DNA of 64,000 nt from Acinetobacter chinensis (GTDB lineage: Bacteria; Pseudomonadota; Gammaproteobacteria; Pseudomonadales; Moraxellaceae), in assembly GCF_002165375.2 (NCBI RefSeq), contig NZ_CP032134.1, forward strand, positions 2,852,001 to 2,916,000. The letters run 5' to 3'. Positions 1-8,554 of this stretch are shown one piece after another. Position numbers and translations under genes: made by a program. How positions within the stretch are numbered: the first letter of the stretch is position 1; every line of letters begins with the position of its first letter. The notes below the pieces were generated by a model. It ran no database searches and had not been told where the DNA came from. It saw only the letters and a list, made by a program, of their open reading frames with translations.

Positions 1-62
1 CCATATCAAGATTATGCTTTACCCATCTATTTTTAAACACCAAAAATGATGGGATCATCACT

Positions 63-515
63 ATGCAAAAGCAAAATATTCAAGTAACACCAGCACAGTA
101 TCAGGACTACCAACAATGGTTGCCGTATTGGCTTGCCTATCAGGAGTTTTACAAAGTTAATTTATCGAAGGAAGTCACAGAAACCTCATGGCACCGCTTT
201 TTTGATGACGCTGAACCTGTGTACTGTGCTGTTGCCAAAGAAGGCGACAAAGTTTTAGGCTTTGTCCATTATGTGATTCACCGCTCAACCTGGGCAGTAG
301 CAAACTATTGTTATTTAGAGGACTTATATGTATCGCCTGAAGCACGTGGACAACACATCGGGAAACATTTAATAGAATATGTCCAAAAGCAAGCGCGTAC
401 TCAGAAATGTGATCGTTTATATTGGCATACCCAAGAGACAAATCTAACTGCCCAGAAACTGTATGACTGGATCGCTGAAAAACCAGGAGTTATTGAGTAT
501 CGTATGCCGTTATAA
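63..515 (+). CDS. GNAT family N-acetyltransferase
   Basis: Predicted cytoplasmic acetyl-CoA-dependent N-acetyltransferase of 150 aa, the usual size for a single GNAT domain. The acetyl-CoA loop region is seen near residues 88-105 (YVSPEARGQHIGKHL), following a beta strand with LEDLYV, and the C-terminal TNLTAQKLYDW segment is typical of the family. The substrate cannot be told from sequence. It is a single-gene unit closed by a hairpin terminator and convergent with the downstream MocR regulator gene. Confidence 0.88.
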   Translation: MQKQNIQVTPAQYQDYQQWLPYWLAYQEFYKVNLSKEVTETSWHRFFDDAEPVYCAVAKEGDKVLGFVHYVIHRSTWAVANYCYLEDLYVSPEARGQHIGKHLIEYVQKQARTQKCDRLYWHTQETNLTAQKLYDWIAEKPGVIEYRMPL

Positions 516-524
516 TCAGGTCAT

Positions 525-567
525 ATATCAAAGCCAAAGTCCACAAGATTCCGGCTTTGATATTTTT
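525..567 (+). terminator. Rho-independent terminator of the GNAT gene
   Basis: An 11-bp perfect stem (ATATCAAAGCC at 525-535 and its complement at 553-563) is followed by a run of T on the plus strand. It lies just after the acetyltransferase stop codon. Confidence 0.75.
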
Positions 568-571
568 CAAC

Positions 572-2035
572 TTAAAATTCATTCATGAAAATTTGATGTA
601 ATGTTTGAATAGTCTTGGTTATTTCAGTTTCATTCAGTGCAGCAAAGCCAAAACGTATGTGAAAATATTCTAAGTCGGTATTTTCTGCATGAGAACCAAA
701 GCAATATTCAGAATCAATCTGTAAGTGCCTTAAAGCTTCAGTATAGTGAGCTTGATAAGCCAGATTAAACCGTACCCATAATGCCATTCCCCCTGCAGGT
801 GCAGTAATCTCAACATTGTCCTGAAAAAATTGCTGAAAAGTCATCACGGCAAAATCTCGACGGTTTTGATAAATTTTACGCATCTTCCGTGTATGCCGTT
901 TGATTTCACCTTGTTGCATCAACTCTGCAATCGCTAGTTCTGTAATAGCATTACCCTGCTTATCAATAAGTAAAATATCCTGTTTCATTGCCTGGATAAT
1001 TTCCAAATCAGCAACCACATAGCCGACCCTTAAACTTGGTGCAAATACTTTGGACAATGAACCAATATGAATCACTTTTTCAGCCGCAGGTAAACTGATC
1101 AGAGGAGGGACTGGACGGCTGTCATAATGAAATTCGTGATCATAATCATCTTCAATAATATAAAAATCAAAAGTTTTAGATAGTTCCAAAAGCTTTAGTC
1201 GCCGATCCATCGACATGGTAACTGTAGTTGGATATTGATGATGTGGCGTAGTGTATACTGCTGCAACTGAATAATTTTTTAGTATTTTTTCTAAGTGTTC
1301 GGTATCTAAACCATGTTGATCCAATCCAACCCGCACAATTTGAAAATGGTTAGATAAGTAAGTTTCCACTGCTGGTGGATAAGACCACTGCTCCACGACA
1401 ATGACCTGACCTTGTACTTGCGGCTTAGCAAGCACTCGAGCTGCAAGGAATATTCCCATCTGGCTTCCGCGAACCACACAAATATGCTGAATTGTGGTCT
1501 GAATAAATCGCTCCATTGACAGCATATTTAATAAGGCTTGGCGTAATTCCAGTGCCCCTTGCGGGTCACCATACCCCATAATCTGCTGCCTCGTCACCTT
1601 AATCAAGGCATGACGATAAGCACGCGAAAATAACTCATATGGAATCAACCGAGTATCGGGAATTCCATCATTTTTAATCGCCACTTCCTGGGGAGCAGAT
1701 AATTCAGTGGAAGGTTCGACTGAAGTCATCAGGGTTAATGTTGAGTCAAGTTTGAGATCGGGCAAGTGTTCAGAAATAAACGTCCCTTGTCTTGGCTTTG
1801 AGACTAACCAACCCTGAGCTTCTAAATCTTCATAAACAGATTGTACTGTTTTCCGATTGATCCCCAACTCATCCGCCAAGGTCCGCGAACCTTGCAAACG
1901 CGTTCCCTGCTTTAATCGCCCAGACAAAATTTCCTGAATAATCTGGTTGGTCAGTTTAAGAAAAATGGTTTTTTCTTTACGTTCAGCAAGATGTAGTCGC
2001 ATTTCCCACGATTGTTGCATGACTATCTGGACCAT
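572..2035 (-). CDS. MocR/PdxR-type GntR regulator with aminotransferase-like domain
   Basis: Transcription factor of 487 aa. An N-terminal GntR winged helix-turn-helix (about residues 22-92, with RTLADELGINRKTVQSVYEDLEAQGWL) is fused to a fold-type I aminotransferase-like domain. The PLP-binding lysine is predicted at K329 in IGSLSKVFAPSLRVGY. The family usually senses PLP or an amino-compound adduct and controls a neighbouring operon. Here the gene diverges from an aldolase/DapA-like pair, which is the likely target. No strong ribosome-binding site precedes the chosen ATG, and a second ATG five codons in is an alternative start. The ligand is unknown. Confidence 0.9.
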   Translation of the reverse strand: MVQIVMQQSWEMRLHLAERKEKTIFLKLTNQIIQEILSGRLKQGTRLQGSRTLADELGINRKTVQSVYEDLEAQGWLVSKPRQGTFISEHLPDLKLDSTLTLMTSVEPSTELSAPQEVAIKNDGIPDTRLIPYELFSRAYRHALIKVTRQQIMGYGDPQGALELRQALLNMLSMERFIQTTIQHICVVRGSQMGIFLAARVLAKPQVQGQVIVVEQWSYPPAVETYLSNHFQIVRVGLDQHGLDTEHLEKILKNYSVAAVYTTPHHQYPTTVTMSMDRRLKLLELSKTFDFYIIEDDYDHEFHYDSRPVPPLISLPAAEKVIHIGSLSKVFAPSLRVGYVVADLEIIQAMKQDILLIDKQGNAITELAIAELMQQGEIKRHTRKMRKIYQNRRDFAVMTFQQFFQDNVEITAPAGGMALWVRFNLAYQAHYTEALRHLQIDSEYCFGSHAENTDLEYFHIRFGFAALNETEITKTIQTLHQIFMNEF

Positions 2036-2054
2036 ATAAGATTTAAAATCTGGA
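2025..2054. promoter_or_regulatory. Candidate MocR operator: direct repeats of ATCTGGA
   Basis: Two direct copies of ATCTGGA start at 2025 and 2048, 23 bp apart, in the divergent region between the regulator and the aldolase operon. MocR-type regulators commonly bind direct repeats spaced by about two helical turns. The first copy overlaps the annotated start of the regulator, which would fit either autoregulation or an internal start. The assignment is by position and spacing only. Confidence 0.35.
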
Positions 2055-2125
2055 TATTTTCAACCATCCACAGGTCTCTTATTCTGCCTATGTCCAAATG
2101 ACAAATCAACCAAATAGGAGGTCTC

Positions 2126-2911
2126 ATGGAAACTGCATTACTTGATAAGCAGCAATTGATGCTCAGCGCTCAACAAAGCATGCAACAACATTTTCAAGAT
2201 GAAGACTATACTGATCAACAAAAACTGGCCTTAACCTGCCGTATCTTATTTGATCATGGTCATGATGCTGGGCTTGCGGGGCAAATCACAAGCCGTACAC
2301 ATAAGGGTAATACATTTATCACTCAACGTTTTGGTTTAGGCTTTGATGAAATTACTGCTGCTAACTTATTAGAAGTAGATCAAGACCTGAAACCTTTGAA
2401 TGGTGAAGGCATGGCAAACCCAGCCAATCGTTTCCATACCTGGATTTATAAAGAACACCCAGAAGTAAATTGTATTATTCACACCCATCCAACTCATGTC
2501 GCTGCGTTGTCTATGCTTCGCGTGCCACTCACTATCTCACATATGGATACCTGTGCTTTGTATGAAGATTGCTCTTTCGTTGGCAACTGGCCTGGTGTTC
2601 CTGTTGGTAATGAAGAAGGAATCTTAATTTCTGCGGCGCTGGGTGAAAATCGTGCTGTTCTGTTATCTCATCATGGACAATTAGTTACGGGTAGAACCAT
2701 CGAGGAAGCTTGTAATTTAGCCATTTTGATTGAACGTGCGGCACGCTTACAACTTTTGGCAATGGCTGCAGGTCAAATACAGCAGATTCCACATGAACTC
2801 GCTAAAGAAGCGCATGATTGGGTGTCTACAGATAAACGTAACAAAATCAATTTCGCTTATTACGCCCGTAAAGCTTTAAAAAATCACTCTGATTGCATTA
2901 AAGGAGAATAA
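2126..2911 (+). CDS. Class II aldolase/adducin family protein
   Basis: Cytoplasmic metal-dependent aldolase or epimerase-like enzyme of 261 aa. The zinc-binding histidines expected for the class II aldolase/adducin fold are present: H119 and H121 in IIHTHPTH, and H182/H183 in LLSHHGQ. The start is supported by an AGGAGG-type sequence just upstream. The stop is 2 bp before the next gene, so the two form an operon with the DapA-like lyase. Together they suggest catabolism of a small aldehyde, keto-acid or sugar-acid substrate under MocR control. The substrate is not determinable here. Confidence 0.88.
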   Translation: METALLDKQQLMLSAQQSMQQHFQDEDYTDQQKLALTCRILFDHGHDAGLAGQITSRTHKGNTFITQRFGLGFDEITAANLLEVDQDLKPLNGEGMANPANRFHTWIYKEHPEVNCIIHTHPTHVAALSMLRVPLTISHMDTCALYEDCSFVGNWPGVPVGNEEGILISAALGENRAVLLSHHGQLVTGRTIEEACNLAILIERAARLQLLAMAAGQIQQIPHELAKEAHDWVSTDKRNKINFAYYARKALKNHSDCIKGE

Positions 2912-2913
2912 CC

Positions 2914-3816
2914 ATGAAATTAGAAGGCATTATTGCTTACCCAATTACTCCTTTTAAAGCAGAGACTCAGGAAGTCGATTTTGATGCGTTGACGATTACG
3001 CTAAATGCTCTGCTTGAACATCAATGTGATGCCATTGCACCACTTGGCAGTGCTGGAGAAAGTGCTTATTTATCCTGGCAGGAATGGCAACAAGTCGCTC
3101 AAAAAAGTATTGAAGTGGTAAATCATCGTGTACCTGTCATTCTGGGAATTTCTGAACTCACAACTTCGATGGCAATTCAAAAAGCTCAAAAGGCTGAAGA
3201 GTTAGGTGCAGATGTAATTATGGTCATTCCTGTCTCTTACTGGAAACTGACGGATCAGGAAGTTTATGAGTATTACCAGCAAATTGCAGCAGCGACTAAA
3301 CTCCCTATTATGGTTTATAACAACCCGGCAACAAGTGGTTTGGATATGTCACCTGAGCTAATTGTCAAAATGTTTGAAGGAATTGAAAACATTTGCATGG
3401 TCAAAGACAGTACAGGAGATATTCAACGTATGCATAAATTCCATGAACTCACACAGGGGAAATTACCATTTTATAATGGCTGTAACCCTTTGGCACTTGA
3501 GGCATTTTGTGCTGGTGCAAGTGGCTGGTGTACCGTTGCCCCAAACCTGTTGGGTAAACTGCCAAACTTACTCTACCAAGCAATAAAAGATGGTGATTTA
3601 GCTCAGGCACAAAATCTTTTTTATAAGCAACTTCCTTTATTGCGTTTCATCGTTCAAGGTGGTTTACCGAAAACAGTGAAAGCTGGCCTGAATGAACTTG
3701 GGTTCAATGTCGGCGCCCCTAGAAAACCTTTACAAAATGCTAGCCTAGCAGAGACTAATCAACTAATGGGTTTTATCAGAGATGGATCCGTAAATTTGAA
3801 CAACTCCTATAAGTGA
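2914..3816 (+). CDS. Dihydrodipicolinate synthase family (DapA-like) lyase, 3' end altered by IS
   Basis: Class I (Schiff-base) aldolase of 300 aa, of the DapA/N-acetylneuraminate lyase superfamily. The GSAGE loop (residues 45-49), the catalytic tyrosine Y135 (IMVYNNPATSG) and the Schiff-base lysine K164 (CMVKDSTGD) are visible. Context with an aldolase and a MocR regulator argues for a catabolic aldolase rather than lysine biosynthesis. The TGA stop at 3814-3816 lies inside the left end of the adjacent IS. Without the IS, the frame would continue about 32 codons to a TAA at 5119-5121, so the natural C terminus was probably different. Confidence 0.88.
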   Translation: MKLEGIIAYPITPFKAETQEVDFDALTITLNALLEHQCDAIAPLGSAGESAYLSWQEWQQVAQKSIEVVNHRVPVILGISELTTSMAIQKAQKAEELGADVIMVIPVSYWKLTDQEVYEYYQQIAAATKLPIMVYNNPATSGLDMSPELIVKMFEGIENICMVKDSTGDIQRMHKFHELTQGKLPFYNGCNPLALEAFCAGASGWCTVAPNLLGKLPNLLYQAIKDGDLAQAQNLFYKQLPLLRFIVQGGLPKTVKAGLNELGFNVGAPRKPLQNASLAETNQLMGFIRDGSVNLNNSYK

Positions 3817-3865
3817 TATTCTGCTCCTCAAATGATGTTATAAACATCAATATATGGAGTATTTT

Positions 3866-4171
3866 ATGGCACGTAGACCAAGAAGAAATCATTCAAATGA
3901 TTTTAAAGCTAAGGTAGCACTTGCTGCGATTAAAGCAGAAAAAACACTTGCTGAATTGAGTGCTGAGTTTGATGTTCATCAAAACCAAATTATTGACTGG
4001 AAAAATCAATTGATCTCAGCTTCCTCGCAAGCTTTCGATCAATCAAAAGCTCCAACAGAACCACCCATCGATCTAAAAAAACTACATGCAAAAATCGGTG
4101 AGCAGGCATTAGAAATTGATTTTTTAGAAGGTGTGTTGAAGAAACTGGGCCGCTTCAACCACAAAAGTTAA
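3866..4171 (+). CDS. IS3-family transposase OrfA
   Basis: DNA-binding half of the transposase, about 101 aa. It has an HTH segment (DFKAKVALAAIKAEKTLAELSAEFDVHQNQIIDWK) and a C-terminal leucine-zipper-like helix ending LEGVLKKLG. The ATG at 3866 is preferred over 3854 because a GGAG sequence lies 7 bases upstream. Frame -1 relative to this gene opens at 4120, giving an OrfA-OrfB overlap as usual in the family. Confidence 0.88.
   Translation: MARRPRRNHSNDFKAKVALAAIKAEKTLAELSAEFDVHQNQIIDWKNQLISASSQAFDQSKAPTEPPIDLKKLHAKIGEQALEIDFLEGVLKKLGRFNHKS
4120..4126 (+). other. Slippery heptamer for -1 frameshift (T TTT TTA)
   Basis: In the OrfA frame the codons TTT-TTA (4121-4126) are preceded by a T, giving T_TTT_TTA, a canonical X_XXY_YYZ slip site. 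The -1 frame has a stop at 4117-4119 and is open from 4120 onward into OrfB. Slippage here would therefore yield the OrfAB fusion transposase. Confidence 0.6.
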
Positions 4172-4998
4172 TCGACGACTCACTTCAGATTTCAGTATCT
4201 AAGCAAGCTAAGCTGCTGAAAGTCTCCCGTGGTTGTTATTACTATCGCCCAAAACCTGTGAGTGCATCAGATCTGAAGCTGATGCGATGTATTGATGAAT
4301 TACATATGCAATATCCTTTTGCAGGCAGTCGTATGATGCGTGATTTGTTGAATCGTCAAGGACATCATATAGGACGACGTCATACACGTACTTTAATGAA
4401 GAAAATGGGTATTCAGGCGTTATATTGCAAACCAAATTTAAGCCAGGCTAATCAAGCTCACCGTAAATATCCATATCTGCTCAAAGGGTTGGCTATTCAG
4501 CGCAGTAATCAAGTGTGGTCTACGGATATAACGTATATCCCTATGGCAAAAGGCTTTGTTTATTTATGTGCTGTGATTGATTGGCATAGCCGCAAGGTAC
4601 TTGCGCATAGGGTATCGATTAGTATGGAGGTGGATTTTTGTATTTCGGCTTTAAATGAAGCGATTGAAAAATATGGTCGACCTGAAATATTTAATACAGA
4701 CCAAGGCAGCCAGTTTACCAGTGATGCATTTATTGATGTATTGAAATCAAATGGCATTCAAATCAGTATGGATGGTAAAGGTCGATGGGTAGATAATGTG
4801 ATGGTTGAACGATTATGGCGGAGCGTTAAATATGAAGAGGTGTATCTCAAAGCTTATAGCAGTGTCACAGATGCGAAAAAGCAATTAAGTGCATATTTTG
4901 AGTTTTATAATTTGAAACGACCTCATTCGAGTCTAGACAAAATGACACCAAATGAGTTTTACTATGATCAGCTACCCCAACAAAACAAGGTGGCTTAA
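4120..4998 (+). CDS. IS3-family transposase OrfB (DDE, made by frameshift)
   Basis: Catalytic half of the transposase with an rve integrase core. The DDE residues are the D in STDITYIP, the D in NTDQGSQFTS and the E in VDNVMVERLW, with exactly 35 residues between the second D and the E. The frame is open from 4120 to the TAA before 4998. The only free-standing start is a GTG at 4258 (246 aa), but conserved sequence such as KLLKVSRGCYYYRPKP precedes it. This supports translation as a fusion with OrfA by -1 frameshift. Confidence 0.88.
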   Translation, partial: FFRRCVEETGPLQPQKLIDDSLQISVSKQAKLLKVSRGCYYYRPKPVSASDLKLMRCIDELHMQYPFAGSRMMRDLLNRQGHHIGRRHTRTLMKKMGIQALYCKPNLSQANQAHRKYPYLLKGLAIQRSNQVWSTDITYIPMAKGFVYLCAVIDWHSRKVLAHRVSISMEVDFCISALNEAIEKYGRPEIFNTDQGSQFTSDAFIDVLKSNGIQISMDGKGRWVDNVMVERLWRSVKYEEVYLKAYSSVTDAKKQLSAYFEFYNLKRPHSSLDKMTPNEFYYDQLPQQNKVA

Positions 4999-5128
4999 CT
5001 AGAGCGGAATATCACTTATAAATACGCTTTTAGTTGTTCAAACAAGTGGGACCACCTCTTATCAGGCAAGCAACTCAAATTTAACTTTATAGGTTTCTTA
5101 GTGCTGTATTTGACTCTTTAAAGTTAAG

Positions 5129-5138
5129 TTTTGGTGGA
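5129..5138. repeat. Candidate left attachment-site repeat of the ssrA island
   Basis: TTTTGGTGGA occurs here and again at 26379-26388, where it covers the 3' CCA end of ssrA. The copies are direct and bracket the integrase-encoding segment, about 21.2 kb apart. A 10-bp match alone is weak, but its position just beyond the ancestral stop codon of the DapA-like gene and before the foreign genes is what a duplicated ssrA attachment core would show. Confidence 0.4.
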
Positions 5139-5210
5139 CTTTTTTCGCCTTATCTAAACACTGAAGATCGAATCGTAGAATGCAAATTCATATTATTTTG
5201 ATCTTCATCT

Positions 5211-5253
5211 AAATTAAAAAATGGATATTAGAGTAATATCCATTTTTTAATTT
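5211..5253. terminator. Bidirectional terminator, 20-bp perfect inverted repeat
   Basis: The arms at 5211-5230 and 5234-5253 are perfectly complementary around a GAG loop. The A-rich left side and T-rich right side give a U-tract in both directions. It sits inside the putative left end of the island and separates it from the IS/DapA-like region. Confidence 0.7.
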
Positions 5254-5400
5254 AATTTAAGCAATTAAGGCTTTTCACCTTGTACTAAGCTTTTCTCAAT
5301 AACGTTCAAGACACGTCAGTTTATGTATATCTTTAAATGAAGATATATCCAACTGATTAGCACATCCTACTAAATAATGAAAAGATCCATCAAGAGATAG

Positions 5401-5559
5401 TTATGTGTGTCTAGAGTTTTTGTGGCTATTTACCAGTCATTTCTCAAGCATCATAATCTGGAAAGCCGTATGGGGCTGCACAGAAACTACCATGATAATG
5501 CTATTGCAGAAAGCTTTTTCAACCCAATTGCTTCTTGGATTTTCCCCAGTCTGACATGA
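5401..5559 (+). pseudogene. Fragment of a second IS3-type transposase OrfB
   Basis: An open frame without a start codon reads FLKHHNLESRMGLHRNYHDNAIAESFF, matching the end of an IS3-type integrase core around the catalytic glutamate (HDNAIAESFF). It then degenerates and stops at TGA 5557-5559. The motif differs from the intact IS upstream (VDNVMVERLW), so it is debris of a different IS group. The rest of 5260-5752 holds nothing recognisable and is AT-rich. Confidence 0.6.
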
Positions 5560-5718
5560 CATGAATCATTAACTAATAAAATGTGCTCACTTTTGTTATT
5601 CTCAGCTAAGGGTATTTTACATATATACCTGTTACAGAGATGGTGACTGTTTAACTGCTAAATTAAAAATTTAATAAATATAATAGATAAAATTTATCCA
5701 AATTACCCAATAATAAGA

Positions 5719-5747
5719 AGCCCTAACAATAAGTCAGAGCTTTTTTT
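5719..5747 (-). terminator. Terminator of the four-gene restriction operon
   Basis: An imperfect stem (AGCCCTAAC with GTCAGAGCT, G-U pairs allowed) lies directly downstream of the Res stop codon on the minus strand. A T-rich stretch follows only weakly, but the position is right. Confidence 0.45.
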
Positions 5748-5752
5748 AAGTC

Positions 5753-8554
5753 TTAATCTTTAAATTGATATCTTAGATAATCATCCAACCTTTTACTTTC
5801 GACCACTTCATTGTGAGGAATCAATAAATAATGCCAAGGTTTAGTCGACACTGTCGAGGCATTCTTACACCACTCACTTCCAGCTTGAGCCTTTATAATT
5901 ACCTCTTCCGAAGTCATTTCATTTTCTGCTTTTGTTTCAGCGAGCAAAAAATACTTTTCCGTCTCAACTACAAAGTCTGGAATATATTCTGGCTGTGCTC
6001 CTTGAAAATTATAATAAATTTGGAATTGCCCTTTAGCTGGCTTAAACCATTTATTACTATCTCTTTCCAAAATAATTGCAAAACGTCTTTCTGTATCTGA
6101 ATCAAACTTTTGAAAGATCATAAGACATTTTGAGAAACCCGTAAAAAGCAATTTCTTAATTGGTATTCCTCTAGCGGGTGTTACACGTATGGATTGAGGA
6201 GGAATTTCTTTTATTGCTGTAAAACTTGGCTGTTTCAGCTCAACAAAACTACGGTTAATTACAACATTATAATTTGATGCCTTTTCCCAATGATGGTCCT
6301 GCATTTGACCATGGATATTATTGGCGATCGTTTGATAATTCTGTTCAACAACCTGTACTACCTCATCATTAGTTAAGTAGGTTCTAAAATAATCTACTAT
6401 TTGATTCGACAGGTCATACAACAAGTCTGCTTGAGTAAAGTAATCGATATCATCGAAATCGATCAGCGCATAAACAATACGATCTTGAGGACTCTTTTCA
6501 TTTAAAGCTTCATCAGCCTTAATACTGAAAATCTGATTATTACTCAAGTTTTGGCCAATTAACTCACGCTCTTGTGGTTGTAGATGTAGCCCTTGTGTAT
6601 TGAGATTAAATGAATGAAATCCTGTTGCCACATCATCAGATGGTGTCACGGAAATACGTGGAATATCAATCGTATTCTGGATATGTACTTCAGTAACCTG
6701 CTGAACAATTTTTAATACTTCTTCTTTAGATGGAGTTTTTTTGATACTTTGCTCTTCACCAAAATCCAACTCTTGCACCATGCTTGAGGCATTTTCCTGA
6801 ATTGCCTTGAGTACATTTGCTGTCATTTGTGCTTGAACTTCGTGATGAGTTAAATCTTCACTATGTTTCACTGTTTCAGTATTTTTAGCTTGTGCTTGAA
6901 TCTCTTTCTTCACTTGCTGAATTGTCTGAATTACAGTTGGATCTGCTAAATCTAAATCAACTTTCAGGTTTGTCTCATTAGTCTTTTGATCATTCAACTC
7001 AACCTGATCTTGAATAGTGACTGTTTCTTGGGTATCTGTTTGCTGACTATGCCCAGTACCTAACAGCACATCTAAACGAGATGTACTTGTTACACTGATG
7101 ACTTCTTGCTCTTCATTTTCAGGTTCAAGAATATAGGTTTTTAATTTAAGAATAGAATCTTCTCGATTGGCCTCATCTACAATATCTTGGAATCGATCAT
7201 GCGCCACAATACTCAGGCGATCTACCTCTTCTACTCCTGTACGCTTCCCATAGGGCAAACGCAAACCACGACCAATAGATTGTTCTACCAAAGTACGAGC
7301 ATTTGCAGCACGTAACGGGATGATCGTATAAAGGTTCGTTACGTCCCAACCTTCTTTTAGCATGTTGACATGAATGACGATTTCTGTAGGTTCATTTGGA
7401 TCTTCGACTGACAGTAATCGTTGAGTGATTTCTTCTTCTTTCGTACTACTATCAACCTGAATGACTTTATCCTTGTATTGACCTTTAAAGAATTCATCAG
7501 ATTCAATACGCTCTTTTAATTGAGCTGCATGTGTCGTGTCACGTGCAATAATGAGAACAAATGGTTTAACTTTTGGCTGACCTGTATTTTGGGCATAGTT
7601 AATTAAATGCACCTTAGTCATTTCATGTAAGCGAATACCGTCTTTAAGCTTAATCTCTTCTATCTGTTCTGTGCTTAAACCTTTAGGATCAAAATTACGC
7701 TGAGTCACTACGGCAGGCTCTTTCACAAAGCCATCTTCCATTGCTCGTGCCAATGGATAATCCATCACCACATTTTTAAATGCAACTGGACCTTTAGCCG
7801 TTTCCACAAATGGTGTTGCTGTTACTTCCAATCCCATCAATGGATTAAGCTCATTAATCGCTTTAATCCCTGCACTTGCACGGTAACGATGTGACTCATC
7901 CATTAAAAGCACTAGATCATCTAATCCAGCGAGATGATTAAAATAACTTTCTCCTAATACTTCACGCATACGCTTAATTCGGGGTTCTTTACCGCCACGA
8001 ACTTCGCTATTAATTTTTGAAATATTAAATACATTTATGCGTATTTGACCTAATAAACTGGCGGTTGCGGTATCACGACTATCGTAATTATCACCTGTGA
8101 TAATCATGGGTGACTGAAAGTTAAACTGTGCCAAATTTGCAAAAACATACTTAGGTGTATTTGGAGTAAAATCTGTGATTAATTTTTCGTAAATCGTTAA
8201 GTTTGGTGCTAAAACAAAAAAGTTATTAATATCGTAAGCCAAATGTAAATAGGCAATAAAAGCACCCATCAGGCGTGTTTTACCCACACCTGTCGCTAAG
8301 CTAAAGCAAATACTTGGAAAATCTCGTTCAAAGTCAGCTAACGTTGGGAATACTGTTTGTAACTTTGCTAATGTTTGCTCATTAACTTCAGTATCTCGTC
8401 CTCGCTTTGTCAGTAATTCTTTGGCATTTTGAATTGCTAGATCGAGTTTCTCTAAGCTTTCTGCTTGAGGTGCACGTAAAGACAAGCGTGCTTTCAAACC
8501 TTTAACAACTTGGGCAACAGGGTTTCGTTGTGAATATTGAATTGATGCTGTCAT
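5753..8554 (-). CDS. res: Type III restriction endonuclease, Res subunit
   Basis: Helicase-nuclease subunit of a type III restriction system, 933 aa (family about 900-1000). The SF2 helicase motifs are Walker A ATGVGKT at 87-93, DESH at 219-222 and VTATPFVE. The C-terminal PD-(D/E)xK nuclease is visible as PDFVVE (D860) followed by AETKAE (E873, K875), so cleavage residues look intact. Its ATG overlaps the Mod stop in an ATGA, so translation is coupled. With Mod it should cut unmodified DNA after ATP-driven communication between sites. It is the last gene of a four-gene operon. Confidence 0.93.
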   Translation of the reverse strand: MTASIQYSQRNPVAQVVKGLKARLSLRAPQAESLEKLDLAIQNAKELLTKRGRDTEVNEQTLAKLQTVFPTLADFERDFPSICFSLATGVGKTRLMGAFIAYLHLAYDINNFFVLAPNLTIYEKLITDFTPNTPKYVFANLAQFNFQSPMIITGDNYDSRDTATASLLGQIRINVFNISKINSEVRGGKEPRIKRMREVLGESYFNHLAGLDDLVLLMDESHRYRASAGIKAINELNPLMGLEVTATPFVETAKGPVAFKNVVMDYPLARAMEDGFVKEPAVVTQRNFDPKGLSTEQIEEIKLKDGIRLHEMTKVHLINYAQNTGQPKVKPFVLIIARDTTHAAQLKERIESDEFFKGQYKDKVIQVDSSTKEEEITQRLLSVEDPNEPTEIVIHVNMLKEGWDVTNLYTIIPLRAANARTLVEQSIGRGLRLPYGKRTGVEEVDRLSIVAHDRFQDIVDEANREDSILKLKTYILEPENEEQEVISVTSTSRLDVLLGTGHSQQTDTQETVTIQDQVELNDQKTNETNLKVDLDLADPTVIQTIQQVKKEIQAQAKNTETVKHSEDLTHHEVQAQMTANVLKAIQENASSMVQELDFGEEQSIKKTPSKEEVLKIVQQVTEVHIQNTIDIPRISVTPSDDVATGFHSFNLNTQGLHLQPQERELIGQNLSNNQIFSIKADEALNEKSPQDRIVYALIDFDDIDYFTQADLLYDLSNQIVDYFRTYLTNDEVVQVVEQNYQTIANNIHGQMQDHHWEKASNYNVVINRSFVELKQPSFTAIKEIPPQSIRVTPARGIPIKKLLFTGFSKCLMIFQKFDSDTERRFAIILERDSNKWFKPAKGQFQIYYNFQGAQPEYIPDFVVETEKYFLLAETKAENEMTSEEVIIKAQAGSEWCKNASTVSTKPWHYLLIPHNEVVESKRLDDYLRYQFKD

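Larger units (their letters stand above)
3812..5016 (+). mobile_element. IS3-family insertion sequence, intact
   Basis: Element of about 1205 bp with overlapping orfA/orfB. The terminal inverted repeats are AGTGATATTCTGCTC at 3812-3826 and its near-perfect complement at 5002-5016 (14 of 15). A 4-bp TATA flanks both sides (3808-3811, 5017-5020) and is read as the target duplication. Because TATA is its own complement, it superficially lengthens the inverted repeats. A short hairpin (GATGT/ACATC) lies before orfA. The DDE triad is complete, so the element may be active. Confidence 0.85.

Noticed and set aside
3808..5020. Longer 19-bp terminal inverted repeats of the IS
   Set aside because: The outer TATA on each side is self-complementary and is better read as a 4-bp target duplication, leaving 15-bp repeats.
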